Source: UBA3775 sp964584255
Lineage (GTDB): Bacteria; Bacillota; Clostridia; Lachnospirales; Lachnospiraceae
Direction: 5' to 3'
NCBI GenBank assembly: GCA_964584255.1
Contig: CAZOZM010000013.1
Coordinates: forward strand, 1-50,098
Length of the DNA stretch: 50,098 nucleotides
Below the pieces are notes generated by a model. That model did not search any database and had not been told where the DNA came from. It worked only from the letters and a program-made list of their open reading frames with translations. A program made the position numbers and the translations under genes. Shown in pieces: positions 34,078 to 43,471 of the stretch; positions within the stretch are counted from its first letter, which is position 1, and every line of letters begins with the position of its first letter.

Positions 34078-34827
34078 TTGGATAAATTTAATGTAAACGG
34101 ATTAAATCTTTATTACGGAAACTTCCAGGCACTTAAGAAGGTGTCAATGCAGATTCCCGAAAAACAGGTTACCGCTCTTATCGGACCTTCGGGCTGCGGA
34201 AAATCAACCTTCCTCAAATCACTTAACAGAATGAACGATCTGGTGGAAAACTGCAGGCTTGAAGGAAAGGTACTGCTTGACGGTGTGGACATTTACAGTG
34301 ATATCGATGTAAGTGATTTGAGAAAAAGAGTCGGAATGGTATTCCAGAGTCCAAATCCTTTTCCGATGAGCATTTATGACAATATTGCATATGGTCCGAG
34401 AACACACGGAATCAAGAAAAAAGCCGTGCTGGATGAAATTGTGGAAAAGTCACTCAGACAGGCTGCAATTTGGGATGAGTGTAAGGACAGACTTAAGAAA
34501 AATGCGCTGGGAATGAGCGGCGGCCAGCAGCAGAGACTCTGTATTGCCAGAGCACTTGCGGTAGAGCCGGAGGTTATTCTGATGGATGAGCCTACAAGTG
34601 CGCTTGATCCTATTTCCACATCTAAGATTGAGGACCTTATTGTGGAATTAAAGAATGACTATACAATCGTTATCGTAACACATAACATGCAGCAGGCAGC
34701 GAGAGTTTCGGATAATACGGCGTTCTTCCTTCTGGGAGAGGTGGTTGAATTCGATTCGACGGCAAGGATGTTTGATGATCCTTCGGATAAGAGAACAGAA
34801 GATTATATAACCGGTCGTTTCGGTTGA
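34078..34827 (+). CDS. pstB: Phosphate ABC transporter ATPase PstB
   Basis: The ATPase has Walker A GPSGCGKST, the PstB-specific FQSPNPFPMSIYDNIAYGPR segment after the Q-loop, the signature MSGGQQQRL, Walker B VILMDEPTSALDP and the switch His in VTHNMQQA. The best start is a TTG at 34078, with AAAGGTGG nine bases upstream; it gives 249 aa and the usual PstB N-terminus. An ATG-initiated longer frame overlaps pstA and has no site. Confidence 0.94.
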   Translation: MDKFNVNGLNLYYGNFQALKKVSMQIPEKQVTALIGPSGCGKSTFLKSLNRMNDLVENCRLEGKVLLDGVDIYSDIDVSDLRKRVGMVFQSPNPFPMSIYDNIAYGPRTHGIKKKAVLDEIVEKSLRQAAIWDECKDRLKKNALGMSGGQQQRLCIARALAVEPEVILMDEPTSALDPISTSKIEDLIVELKNDYTIVIVTHNMQQAARVSDNTAFFLLGEVVEFDSTARMFDDPSDKRTEDYITGRFG

Positions 34828-34859
34828 TTTATGCGAAAAACGGAGGGAGCAGGAGAGCT

Positions 34860-35507
34860 ATGGCAAGAGTTAATTATGAAATGCAGTTGAAGGAACTTAA
34901 AAATCAGATGACCCTTCTTGGAAGCATGGTTGAAGCAGCCGTATCGGGTGCGGTTAACGCTTTTGCACTTCAAAATAAGGATCAGGCTAAGGAAATAGCG
35001 GAAGGAGATTACAAAATTAATGCTCAGGTAAGAGTTGTTGAACAGATGTGTTATGACCTTCTGCTCAGGCAGCAGCCGGTGGCAAGGGATTTAAGAAGCG
35101 TTTCGGCGGCACTGAAGATGATAACCGATCTTGAGCGTATCGGTGACCATGCGGAAGACATATCCGAACTTACACTTCTTATGGCCGGAAGTGAATATCC
35201 GGGTTTGATTTCGGAAATAAAAAAGATGGCGAAGGAAACTTCAGTCATGCTTATATCTGCGGTTGATGCCTATGCAATGAGTGATTACGATAAGGCACAG
35301 CAGGTTATAGATGAAGATGATGTGGTGGACAGACTTTTCGATGTTGTTAAACAGGAAATCTCGGAGCAGATAAGAAGGGGCGAAGCGAATGCGGAGCAGG
35401 TTTTGGATTTACTGATGGCAGCAAAGTATTTTGAGAGAATCGGTGACCATGCAACCAACATTGCAGAGTGGGTTCTGTTTTCCAAAACAGGAGATTTCCC
35501 GGAATAA
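34860..35507 (+). CDS. phoU: PhoU phosphate-signalling protein
   Basis: This 215-aa, all-helical protein contains two PhoU repeats, each with the metal-binding signature: LKMITDLERIGDHAEDI and AKYFERIGDHATNIAEW. It couples the Pst transporter to the PhoR kinase and holds the regulon off when phosphate is plentiful. AGCAGGAGAGCT precedes the ATG at 34860. It is the last gene of the pst operon; a new PhoP-type promoter begins 16 bp after it. Confidence 0.95.
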   Translation: MARVNYEMQLKELKNQMTLLGSMVEAAVSGAVNAFALQNKDQAKEIAEGDYKINAQVRVVEQMCYDLLLRQQPVARDLRSVSAALKMITDLERIGDHAEDISELTLLMAGSEYPGLISEIKKMAKETSVMLISAVDAYAMSDYDKAQQVIDEDDVVDRLFDVVKQEISEQIRRGEANAEQVLDLLMAAKYFERIGDHATNIAEWVLFSKTGDFPE

Positions 35508-35522
35508 CATGGATTTTTGCCA

Positions 35523-35588
35523 TATTACAAAGTTTTACACAGATTTTACAAATAACACACAACAGATTTTACATACGTTTGTTACCAT
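35523..35588 (+). promoter_or_regulatory. PhoP-type boxes and -10 of the Na/Pi cotransporter gene
   Basis: TTACA-ending repeats occur at 35523-35529, 35533-35539, 35544-35550 and 35567-35573; the first three are spaced 10-11 bp, one helical turn. TACCAT (35583-35588) follows the last by 9 bp. From 35544 on, the geometry matches the pstS promoter base for base. Confidence 0.7.
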
Positions 35589-35634
35589 GCGATTGTTAAA
35601 CAATTCTCGGATAAAAGAAAGGAAATACAATTGC

Positions 35635-37407
35635 ATGGATTTTTTTGGTGTACTTAATATGATAGGAGGGCTTGCATTATTTCTGTATGGAATGAAAATA
35701 ATGGGAGACTCCCTCTCAAAGCTTGCCGGTGGAAAGATGGAGCAGGTTTTGGAACAGATGACAAGCAATCCGCTTAAGGCTGTGCTTCTTGGAGCAGGCG
35801 TTACGGCTGTAATTCAGTCATCATCTGCCACAACGGTTATGGTTGTAGGTTTTGTTAACTCCGGAATTATGAGGCTTTCACAGGCGGCGCCTGTAATTAT
35901 GGGAGCTAACATCGGAACAACGGTTACTTCATGGCTTTTGAGTCTTACAGGTATTGAAAGCGGAAACTTTTGGGTTCAGCTTCTTAAACCAACTTCTTTT
36001 ACACCGATTTTGGCAGTTATCGGTGTAATTCTTGTAATGTTTTTAAAGGATACGCGCAAGAACGATATCGGAACAATTCTTCTCGGTTTTGCCATTTTGA
36101 TGTTCGGAATGGAAGCAATGAGCGGAGCGGTTAAGCCTCTTGCTGATGTGCCGGAGTTTACGAGTCTGTTTACGGCATTTGAAAATCCGATTCTGGGTAT
36201 GATAGTAGGAGCGGTCCTTACTGCAATTATTCAGAGTTCATCTGCATCAGTCGGAATACTTCAGGCGATGTGTGTAACGGGTTCGGTAAGTGTCGGTGCG
36301 GCACTCCCTGTAATCATGGGTCAGAATATCGGTACATGTATCACTGCCGTAATATCAAGTATGGGTGCAAACAGAAATGCAAAGAGAGCATCTCTTATTC
36401 ATCTGTATTTTAACCTTATCGGAACAACATGTTTCATGGTAGTATTTTACAGTGTTAATGCATTTGTACATTTTGAATTTCTTTCAGATACGGCAAGTGC
36501 AGCTTCCATTGCAGTAATTCACAGTGTGTTTAATGTACTTGCGACAGCCGTGCTCCTTCCGCTTGCAAAGATGCTTGAAAAGCTTGCTTATGCCACACTT
36601 CCTGTTACGGAGGAAGAGAAGAAAGCTGAAAAAGGACGTAATGAAAAGAACTTCCTTGATGAAAGATTCCTTGAGAGTCCTGCGTTTGCAGTAGCACAGT
36701 GCAAGAGTGCCGTTTGCGAAATCTCAAAACTTGTTGAAGAGGGAATGGCACTTGTGGTTAAATCGGCCACCGTGTATAATGAAAAGGAAATAGAAAGAGT
36801 ATGTGAGATTGAAAATCTTGTTGATGAAAAGCAGGATGAAATAAGCTCATATCTCAATAAGCTTTCAGCAAAACCTCTTACTGAAAAAGACAGCTGCATT
36901 GTCGGAAAACTTGGAAGATGCGTAGTTGACTTTGAACGTATTTCCGATTACCTTAAAGGAATTTCCTATGCATTAAGAGCGATGCATGAAAGAGGAGATG
37001 TATTCTCCGAAAGTGCTTCAAAGGAAAAGGAACTTATCTTCAATGCCGCTTTTGAAATTGTGGAAAACACATCTGCAAGTTTCATTCATGGTGACAAGGA
37101 TATGGCGCTCAAAATTGACCCTCTTTATGAAACCATAACGGGAATGAAGGATATAATCAGAAAGAACCATGGTAAAAGGCTTGAAAAGGGCAGTTGTTCG
37201 GTAGAACTCGGACTGTCTCTTACGGATATGGTTACATCGATAGCACGTATTGCGGGACATTGTTCAAATATAGCAGAAGCAGAGATTTCGGATGCGACAG
37301 ATGAGTTTGCTCTTCACAGCTATGTAAGAAGCATGAGAGAGAACAATGAGTATTACAGGGAACAGGTTCAGCAGTATAAATCCAAGTATGCAATTGTTGA
37401 GAAATAG
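35635..37407 (+). CDS. Na+/phosphate cotransporter with C-terminal PhoU-like domain (NptA/YjbB type)
   Basis: This 590-aa protein has two inverted Na_Pi_cotrans repeats, each with the QSSSATT-type signature: GVTAVIQSSSATTVMVVGFVN and LTAIIQSSSASVGILQAM. They occupy the first 330 residues or so with 8-9 membrane helices. A cytoplasmic PhoU-like helical domain (about 390-575) follows, with VDFERISDYLKGI and ARIAGHCSNIAEAEI. It is a low-affinity phosphate uptake (or exchange) system. The ATG at 35635 follows AGAAAGGAAA; the open frame upstream runs through phoU and the PhoP boxes and is not used. phoP begins 19 bp downstream. Confidence 0.9.
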   Translation: MDFFGVLNMIGGLALFLYGMKIMGDSLSKLAGGKMEQVLEQMTSNPLKAVLLGAGVTAVIQSSSATTVMVVGFVNSGIMRLSQAAPVIMGANIGTTVTSWLLSLTGIESGNFWVQLLKPTSFTPILAVIGVILVMFLKDTRKNDIGTILLGFAILMFGMEAMSGAVKPLADVPEFTSLFTAFENPILGMIVGAVLTAIIQSSSASVGILQAMCVTGSVSVGAALPVIMGQNIGTCITAVISSMGANRNAKRASLIHLYFNLIGTTCFMVVFYSVNAFVHFEFLSDTASAASIAVIHSVFNVLATAVLLPLAKMLEKLAYATLPVTEEEKKAEKGRNEKNFLDERFLESPAFAVAQCKSAVCEISKLVEEGMALVVKSATVYNEKEIERVCEIENLVDEKQDEISSYLNKLSAKPLTEKDSCIVGKLGRCVVDFERISDYLKGISYALRAMHERGDVFSESASKEKELIFNAAFEIVENTSASFIHGDKDMALKIDPLYETITGMKDIIRKNHGKRLEKGSCSVELGLSLTDMVTSIARIAGHCSNIAEAEISDATDEFALHSYVRSMRENNEYYREQVQQYKSKYAIVEK

Positions 37408-37426
37408 CTAAAGGAGTAATGAAGGT

Positions 37427-38098
37427 ATGGCACTTGTATATATAGTTGAAGATGACAAAAATATACAGGAAATTGAAGAGTATGCTTTGAAAAACAACGG
37501 CTGTCAGGTAAAATCCTTTGATGACGGAAGAAGTTTTCAGACAGGAATGGAGACGGTTCTGCCCGATTTGGTTCTGCTTGACATAATGCTTCCGGGAGAA
37601 GACGGGCTGTCAATTTTAAAGAAACTCAGAAACAATCCTAAAACCAGGGAAATTCCGGTGATAATGGTAACGGCAAAGGATTCGGAAATTGATACGGTTA
37701 AGGGACTTGATGCGGGAGCTGATGACTATATTTCAAAACCGTTTGGAATCATGGAGCTGATTTCCAGGGTTAAAGCGGTTCTCAGAAGAACAAAAAAGAC
37801 GGAGGAGGAGCAGGTTCTTTCTTATAATGAAGTAGAACTTGATAAATCAAGACACCTCTGCCTTGTGGGCGGTGAAGCCGTGGAGTTGACGTATAAGGAA
37901 TATGAACTTTTGAAACTTTTCCTTTCAAATGCGGGAATAGTTTTATCCAGGGATAAAATCATGAACGTAGTCTGGGGAACCGGTTTTGAAGGGGAAACCC
38001 GAACCGTTGACATGCACATTAAAACTCTCAGAAAGAAGCTGGGAGAAGCCGGCGGATATATTATCACCGTACGAAACGTGGGGTATAAATGGGAATGA
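37427..38098 (+). CDS. phoP: OmpR/PhoB family response regulator PhoP
   Basis: A receiver domain (E8/D9/D10, D52 in LLDIMLPGEDG, K in SKPFG) is followed by a winged-helix DNA-binding domain (about 128-222, with TYKEYELLKLFLSNAGIVLSR, VDMHIKTLRKKLG and TVRNVGYKWE). The length of 223 aa is standard. It overlaps the kinase gene and follows the Na/Pi gene. Given that context it is the regulator of the pst and Na/Pi promoters, binding TTTTACA repeats. Sequence alone does not separate PhoP from other OmpR-type regulators; the neighbourhood does. Confidence 0.9.
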   Translation: MALVYIVEDDKNIQEIEEYALKNNGCQVKSFDDGRSFQTGMETVLPDLVLLDIMLPGEDGLSILKKLRNNPKTREIPVIMVTAKDSEIDTVKGLDAGADDYISKPFGIMELISRVKAVLRRTKKTEEEQVLSYNEVELDKSRHLCLVGGEAVELTYKEYELLKLFLSNAGIVLSRDKIMNVVWGTGFEGETRTVDMHIKTLRKKLGEAGGYIITVRNVGYKWE

Positions 38099-39402
38099 GA
38101 AAAAAAATCAATGGAAGATTCGTCGGAATTGCTGTATTTTCCATTGTGGTTACGGCCTTATGTATGGCTGCGATTTTTTACAACAGACTTGAAACACAGG
38201 TGTTTAACGACTTGGAGGTGATAGCCTCCCTTCTGTCCGAAAACTTCACCGAAGAAAGAATTCCGGCAGGAATACGAGTTACGATAATTAATGCCGACGG
38301 CTCAGTGGAGTTTGATTCGATGGCGGATGAACATGTGATGGAGAATCATCTGGACAGACCGGAAGTAGCTGAAGCATTAAAAAACGGCAGCGGACACGAA
38401 ATCCGAATGTCGGATACACTCTCCGAAAGCATATTTTACTATGCGCTGAAGATGTCGGACGGCAGTGTGATGCGAGTCGGAAAAGAATCGGTAAGTGTAA
38501 TCTGGCTTTTTCTTTCGGCACTGCCGATAGTCTGTCTGGTGATACTTATACTGGTTGCCATATGTCTGATTGCCTCCAGATACCTCACTACGGCGATTGT
38601 AAGACCGATTGAGGACATGGTTGAGGACATGGAGCATATCGATGAAAGCGTTATTTATGAGGAACTTGTTCCTTTTACCAGAAAAATACGTTCTCAGCAT
38701 GAGGAAATTCTTTCTGCTGCCAATATGAGGCAGGAGTTTACGGCGAATGTGTCGCATGAACTCAAGACACCGCTTGCGGCAATTTCCGGATATGCAGAAC
38801 TTATGGCAACGGGAGTGGCCGGAGAAAAAGATATTAAGCATTTTTCACAGGAAATCCGAAAAAGTGCGGAAAGACTCTTAAATCTTATAAATGACATTAT
38901 AAAACTTTCAAAACTTGATTCAGGTGAAAGCGGAGAGCCGAAGGAACAGACTGATTTGGCGACGATAGCCGGAGATACGTTTGAAATGCTGAAGATAAAT
39001 GCTTCAAAGGCAGGAGTTAACATGGAGTGCGATATCTGTGAATCCGCAAAGGTTCACATAAGTCATGAGTATGCCGAAGAAGTAATGTATAATCTCGTTG
39101 AAAATGCAATAAGATACAACAGACCCGGCGGCAGCGTGACGGTAAAAGTTGAAAAAGACGATTACAATGTCAGGCTGACGGTGAGCGACACCGGAATCGG
39201 AATACCGCAGGAACATCAGAAAAGAATATTTGAGCGTTTTTACAGAGTGGACAAGAGCCGTTCGAAGGAACTTGGCGGAACAGGTCTCGGACTGGCCATA
39301 GTAAAGCACATATGTGAACTGTCCGGAGGTGAGCTTAAACTGGAAAGCGAATTCGGAAAAGGAACGGAAATACAGATTGAGTGGGTATGTGAATATATGT
39401 AA
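38089..39402 (+). CDS. phoR: Sensor histidine kinase PhoR
   Basis: This 437-aa protein has TM1 (about 11-30), an extracytoplasmic sensor region of about 105 residues, TM2 (about 138-162), a linker, HisKA with H223 in FTANVSHELKTPLAAISGYAE, and HATPase_c (NLVENAIRYN, SDTGIGIP, FERFYRVDKSRS, GGTGLGLAIVKH). It phosphorylates PhoP. It may start at the ATG 38089 (GTGGGG upstream) or at 38095, where ATGA overlaps the phoP stop. It has no cytoplasmic PAS domain, unlike the B. subtilis PhoR. A bidirectional terminator follows. Confidence 0.9.
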   Translation: MGMRKKINGRFVGIAVFSIVVTALCMAAIFYNRLETQVFNDLEVIASLLSENFTEERIPAGIRVTIINADGSVEFDSMADEHVMENHLDRPEVAEALKNGSGHEIRMSDTLSESIFYYALKMSDGSVMRVGKESVSVIWLFLSALPIVCLVILILVAICLIASRYLTTAIVRPIEDMVEDMEHIDESVIYEELVPFTRKIRSQHEEILSAANMRQEFTANVSHELKTPLAAISGYAELMATGVAGEKDIKHFSQEIRKSAERLLNLINDIIKLSKLDSGESGEPKEQTDLATIAGDTFEMLKINASKAGVNMECDICESAKVHISHEYAEEVMYNLVENAIRYNRPGGSVTVKVEKDDYNVRLTVSDTGIGIPQEHQKRIFERFYRVDKSRSKELGGTGLGLAIVKHICELSGGELKLESEFGKGTEIQIEWVCEYM

Positions 39403-39404
39403 AT

Positions 39405-39464
39405 AAAAGCCACGGGTTTTAATCCATGACAGACTGTCAGAGATTAACGCCCGTGGCTTTTTTT
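39405..39464. terminator. Bidirectional terminator between phoR and the GH13 gene
   Basis: AAAAGCCACGGG pairs with CCCGTGGCTTTT across an internal loop. A T tract follows on the plus strand, and TTTTATTT follows on the minus strand, so it can end both convergent transcripts. Confidence 0.85.
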
Positions 39465-39514
39465 ATTAGGAGATATGTATAATTTTCAGACTTCTGGTTG
39501 TCGGATTAAACCTG

Positions 39515-41056
39515 CTATATACGGATGAATGCAGCCGTACATGCATCAATTTCAGCAGTCTGACCGTCAAGCACGGCACTTCCGCCGAGTGAATATATGA
39601 CTTCCTTTGAATGTTCGGAGCATTTGAAGGAGGTTTTTTTGTCGGAGGCATTGATGATTACAAGGATGCGCTCAATACCGCAGGAACGTATGTATGCAAG
39701 AGGATAGCTGTCTTTTTCTGCGTATACAAAGTCTATTTCCCCGCAATTCTGTAAAGCGGGAACAGACATTCTGACGGAGATGAGCCTTTTTATTTCACTT
39801 CTCAGGGAGGTGGAATCAGCCATATGCGATTCGGCATCGGGACGGTCAGGGGAAGGGTCCTGTTTTATGTAAAGAAGGTCGGCTTCAGCATCGGAAAATC
39901 CGGCATTTTTCTCTTTATTCCACTGCATCGGAGAGCGGGAACCGGTTCTTCCGTATCCGCCCTCGACAGAGGCCAGACCTTCCACATAACGCATTCCTAT
40001 TTCGTCGCCATAGTATATGAAAGGTGCTCCCGGCATGGAGAGAATAAATGCAAAAGCAAGTTTAAGATTAATGCCCTGTAAGGAACGGGCAAGTCTGTCC
40101 ATGTCATGATTTCCCGAAGGTATGCAGATAAGTCCCTTGCGCTCGGAACGTTCGAGGTTCTCAATATATTTTTTTACGAATCCGCTGCAGTCACCTTTGC
40201 CGCCGAAGAACGGATTTTCGCATCTGAAAAGATCCATGTAGTGGGAAGGTCCGAAGTGAAGAAGGAAATCCATGTGAAAACCGCCCTGCAGACTCTTGTC
40301 GGGTTCACCCCATTCGGAAACCATTGCCGCCTCAGGAAATTCCGTGTCGAGGAAGTTTCTTACGTCCTGCCAGAGTCGGATTGTGCCCTTTCCCTCTTCA
40401 TCATTTTTTACAAGGGAGCCGGCCATGTCCACACGGAAACCGTCACATCCCTTGGAAAGCCAGAAACGCATTATGTTTTTCAGCTCGTTTCTTGTGGCAA
40501 GGGCTCCTTCAGAATCCATACTCTGCTGCCAGGAGCGTTCAGGTTTGTAAAAACCGTAATTGAGAGCCGGCTGGTGAGTGAAGAAGTTGACTATACAGCT
40601 TCCGTCACGTTCTGAAATGCCGCGGAGAGTACCATATCCGGGAGCTTCATCCCAAATGCTGTCGGTCCAGACATAGCGGTCGGTATATTCGTTTTTTTCC
40701 GCCTTCATTGATTCCTTAAACCATGGATGTTCCCAGGAAGTATGTCCCGGAACCAAATCAAGAATGACGTGCATGTTTCTTTTATGTGCCTCATTAAAGA
40801 GATTTATAAGGTCATCGTTCGTGCCGTAACGGGGAGCAACCTTATAATAATCGGAGACGTCATATCCGGCATCGCCGAAAGCTGAATCAAAACACGGATT
40901 GAGCCACAAAGCGTTGCATCCCAATTCGCGGATGTAATCAAGTTTTTCGATTATGCCGTTTATGTCACCGATTCCGTCTGAGTTGGTGTCGTTGAACGAC
41001 TGAGGATAGATTTCGTAAAATATGGCATTGTTAAGCCATTCAGGATGTCTGCCCAT
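39515..41056 (-). CDS. GH13 family glycosidase (alpha-glucosidase/trehalose synthase-like)
   Basis: This cytoplasmic TIM-barrel enzyme of 513 aa begins WLNNAIFYEIYPQSFNDTN, as in GH13. The four conserved regions are present: DLVPGH (100-105), GFRVDMA with nucleophile D210, VSEWGEP with acid/base E248, and SGNHD with H317/D318. A small C-terminal beta domain follows. The region-II and GNHD sequences resemble the alpha-glucosidase and trehalose-synthase groups more than amylases; the exact substrate is uncertain. AGAAGGAGGCAACTT precedes the ATG on the minus strand. It diverges from an AraC regulator that probably controls it. Confidence 0.9.
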   Translation of the reverse strand: MGRHPEWLNNAIFYEIYPQSFNDTNSDGIGDINGIIEKLDYIRELGCNALWLNPCFDSAFGDAGYDVSDYYKVAPRYGTNDDLINLFNEAHKRNMHVILDLVPGHTSWEHPWFKESMKAEKNEYTDRYVWTDSIWDEAPGYGTLRGISERDGSCIVNFFTHQPALNYGFYKPERSWQQSMDSEGALATRNELKNIMRFWLSKGCDGFRVDMAGSLVKNDEEGKGTIRLWQDVRNFLDTEFPEAAMVSEWGEPDKSLQGGFHMDFLLHFGPSHYMDLFRCENPFFGGKGDCSGFVKKYIENLERSERKGLICIPSGNHDMDRLARSLQGINLKLAFAFILSMPGAPFIYYGDEIGMRYVEGLASVEGGYGRTGSRSPMQWNKEKNAGFSDAEADLLYIKQDPSPDRPDAESHMADSTSLRSEIKRLISVRMSVPALQNCGEIDFVYAEKDSYPLAYIRSCGIERILVIINASDKKTSFKCSEHSKEVIYSLGGSAVLDGQTAEIDACTAAFIRI

Positions 41057-41196
41057 AAGTTGCCTCCTTCTGTTTTAAGCTTTGCTTTGTTTTGTATATA
41101 TGGTATTATATTACAGAGATAAGGGTTAATTCTTTTAGAAAAACACTTAAAACTGATACTATAATACTTTACATGCATTAACAAAGGAGCAGAGCA

Positions 41197-42087
41197 ATGA
41201 AAAAGGAAGGCGTGAAGGAAAAAAGGGAGCACGGAAACCGGTATAAACCGTACGGATATTACAAGTCTGATATTCCGTTTGGATTTCCGAATGTTGAGCT
41301 GCACTGGCATCCGGAAGCGGAGTTGAACTATATTACCGGTGGACATGCGGAGTTTATATGCGGTGATGAAAAACTGGAAGCCGGGGAAGGTGACATTGTT
41401 CTTATACTCCCGAACATGCTTCATTCAATCAAAGTCCCCGAAGGCGGAAGGTGCGTTTATGATACTCTGGTTTTTGATGCTTCAATGCTTGGAGCAGAGG
41501 CTACGGACAGAGGAGCGGAAGAGCTTATAAAACCGCTTCTCAAGGGAGAATTCAGTATGTCATGTCTGATAAGTGGAGATAGTGAATTCAGGGAATGCGG
41601 AGCGGAAATTTTCAGGTGCATTAAAAAAGATACAGCCTTGGCTGATATACGCCTGAAAAGTGAACTTATGAGATTTTTTTGGATGCTTTTTGAAAAAGGA
41701 AAGACGGAGACTGATAAAAGGACAAGACAGGGCGGCATGGAACAGCTTAGGGCAGCCGTTGAGTATATAAACAAGAATTATATGGAGAATATAACCATAG
41801 AAAAGCTGGCGGAAGAAGCACATCTCAGCAGCAGCTATTTTATGGCGGCGTTCAAGAAGAATACGGGCATGGGAGCGATGGAATATGTAAATCGTGTAAG
41901 AATACGCATGGCGGAGAGAAGGCTGTGGGAAGGAAATGACAATATTGTAGATATTGCATATGATACAGGATTCAGAAATCTTTCCAATTTTAACCGGAGA
42001 TTCAAAGAAAAAACCGGAATGACTCCGTCCGAATACAGAAAAGCGGGGAAGAAATACGATGTATTTGCTTCGGCGGGAGATAATTAG
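41197..42087 (+). CDS. AraC family transcriptional regulator with N-terminal cupin
   Basis: Residues about 25-100 form a cupin sensor domain (ELHWHPEAELNYITGGHAEF and GDIVLILPNMLHSI). The C-terminal 100 residues contain two AraC helix-turn-helix units: ITIEKLAEEAHLSSSYFMAAF and IVDIAYDTGFRNLSNFNRRF followed by GMTPSEYR. The length is 296 aa. AAAGGAGCAGAGC precedes the ATG, and TATAAT lies at 41160-41165. The divergent GH13 gene is the likely target, with a sugar as effector. The 140-bp shared intergenic region has no operator I can single out. Confidence 0.9.
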   Translation: MKKEGVKEKREHGNRYKPYGYYKSDIPFGFPNVELHWHPEAELNYITGGHAEFICGDEKLEAGEGDIVLILPNMLHSIKVPEGGRCVYDTLVFDASMLGAEATDRGAEELIKPLLKGEFSMSCLISGDSEFRECGAEIFRCIKKDTALADIRLKSELMRFFWMLFEKGKTETDKRTRQGGMEQLRAAVEYINKNYMENITIEKLAEEAHLSSSYFMAAFKKNTGMGAMEYVNRVRIRMAERRLWEGNDNIVDIAYDTGFRNLSNFNRRFKEKTGMTPSEYRKAGKKYDVFASAGDN

Positions 42088-42231
42088 CTGTGGAAGAATT
42101 GGGAATAGTCTGATATTATAGGAAAGGGCAGGCTTTTTGCGAGGAAATAAAGCATGCCGGAAATTAAGGGTTTTACCGAAAATTAATCCTGAAAGGGTAA
42201 GTGTTTTCAGACTAAGGAAATGAGGACAGAT

Positions 42232-43380
42232 ATGTTTGAAAAATATGAAAATGCAGAGATAACAATAGAACAGATGGCGGATATACATCCGTCGCTTTAT
42301 GTTCTTGTCGATGTGAGAGATGAGGTTTCTCACAGATACGGCTCAATTCCCGGTTCGGTGAGCATGGAGGATATTGTTGACAGAGCCATGGAGGGTACGC
42401 TTGACAGGGAAAAATCATACATACTTTATTGCATGAAAGGTGTAAACAGCCGTGACTGTGTCTGTTCACTCAGAGAGTACGGATATGATGCCGTAAGTTT
42501 AAAAAACGGATACAGTGAATGGCTCGTTTCATCTTTTGAAGGGGATGACGGCAGCCGGCAGGAGGAAGTGGAGCTGAGTATACGAAAGAAGTTTCACAAG
42601 GAGCTTTTTACGAAGTTTGCCAGAGGCATAAATGAATACAGACTCGTTGAGGAAGGAGATAAAATTGCCGTATGTATATCGGGTGGCAAGGATTCCATGC
42701 TGATGGCAAAGCTGTTTCAGGAATTAAAACGGCACAACAAATTTCCTTTTGAGCTTGTATTTCTTGTAATGGATCCCGGATACAGCAGGATAAACAGGCT
42801 CGTAATAGAGAAAAATGCAAGGCAGCTGGGAGTGCCGATTACCATATTTGAAACAGAGATTTTTGATGCGGTCTATGAAGTGCAGAAATCTCCATGTTAC
42901 CTCTGCGCAAGGATGAGAAGAGGATATTTGTACAGCAAGGCAAAGGAATTGGGATGTAACAAAATCGCTTTGGGACATCATTATGATGATGTAATAGAAA
43001 CGATTCTGATGGGAATGCTTTACGGGGCACAGGTTCAGACAATGATGCCTAAGCTGCACAGCACAAATTTTGAGGGGATGGAACTTATAAGACCGATGTA
43101 TCTTATAAGAGAAGATGACATTATAAGATGGCGCGATTATAATAATCTCCATTTCATTCAGTGTGCATGTCATTTTACGGATACATGTTCGTCGTGCCGC
43201 GAGGATGGAACTTCAGCATCGAAAAGAATGGAGACGAAGCAGATTATTGCAAAAATGAAGGAATTCAATCCGTATGTAGAGGGAAACATATTTAAGAGCG
43301 TGACTAATGTTAATCTGAAAACCATAATTGCGTACAAAGACAGGGAAGGTGTGCAGCACAATTTCCTTGATGAGTACTAA
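42232..43380 (+). CDS. Rhodanese-TtcA-like fusion (sulfur transfer/PP-loop thiolase for tRNA)
   Basis: Residues 1-105 form a rhodanese domain (LYVLVDVRDEVSHRYGSIPGS, catalytic Cys67 in LYCMKGVNSRD). Residues 115-382 are a PP-loop ATPase of the TtcA/TtuA family: SGGKDSM (150-156), PCYLCARMRRG (C222, C225), LGHHYDDVIET, and a C-terminal Cys group CACHFTDTCSSC (C311, C313, C319, C322). TtcA proteins add sulfur to C32 of tRNA using an iron-sulfur cluster. Here the rhodanese may hand over the sulfur. A start at 42220 is possible, but GAGGA at 42222-42226 suits 42232, giving 382 aa. Confidence 0.85.
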   Translation: MFEKYENAEITIEQMADIHPSLYVLVDVRDEVSHRYGSIPGSVSMEDIVDRAMEGTLDREKSYILYCMKGVNSRDCVCSLREYGYDAVSLKNGYSEWLVSSFEGDDGSRQEEVELSIRKKFHKELFTKFARGINEYRLVEEGDKIAVCISGGKDSMLMAKLFQELKRHNKFPFELVFLVMDPGYSRINRLVIEKNARQLGVPITIFETEIFDAVYEVQKSPCYLCARMRRGYLYSKAKELGCNKIALGHHYDDVIETILMGMLYGAQVQTMMPKLHSTNFEGMELIRPMYLIREDDIIRWRDYNNLHFIQCACHFTDTCSSCREDGTSASKRMETKQIIAKMKEFNPYVEGNIFKSVTNVNLKTIIAYKDREGVQHNFLDEY

Positions 43381-43398
43381 ATAAATTATGATATGGTG

Positions 43399-43427
43399 TT
43401 GATTAATTCATCAAAAGTTAGTAAACT
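43399..43427 (+). promoter_or_regulatory. Promoter of the transketolase operon
   Basis: TTGATT (43399-43404), a 17-bp spacer and TAAACT (43422-43427) lie 45 bp before the first transketolase gene. Confidence 0.5.
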
Positions 43428-43471
43428 AAGCGTGGGAAATGATTCCACTACGACAATAATAAGGAGCAGAC

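Noticed and set aside
37986..38192. Alternative frame across the phoP-phoR junction
   Set aside because: It overlaps both genes in another frame and carries no motif; the ATGA-type junction is a normal operon overlap.
41560..42333. Minus-strand ORF of 257 aa opposite the AraC gene
   Set aside because: It is antisense to an AraC regulator with intact cupin and helix-turn-helix motifs, and its own translation has no recognisable domain.
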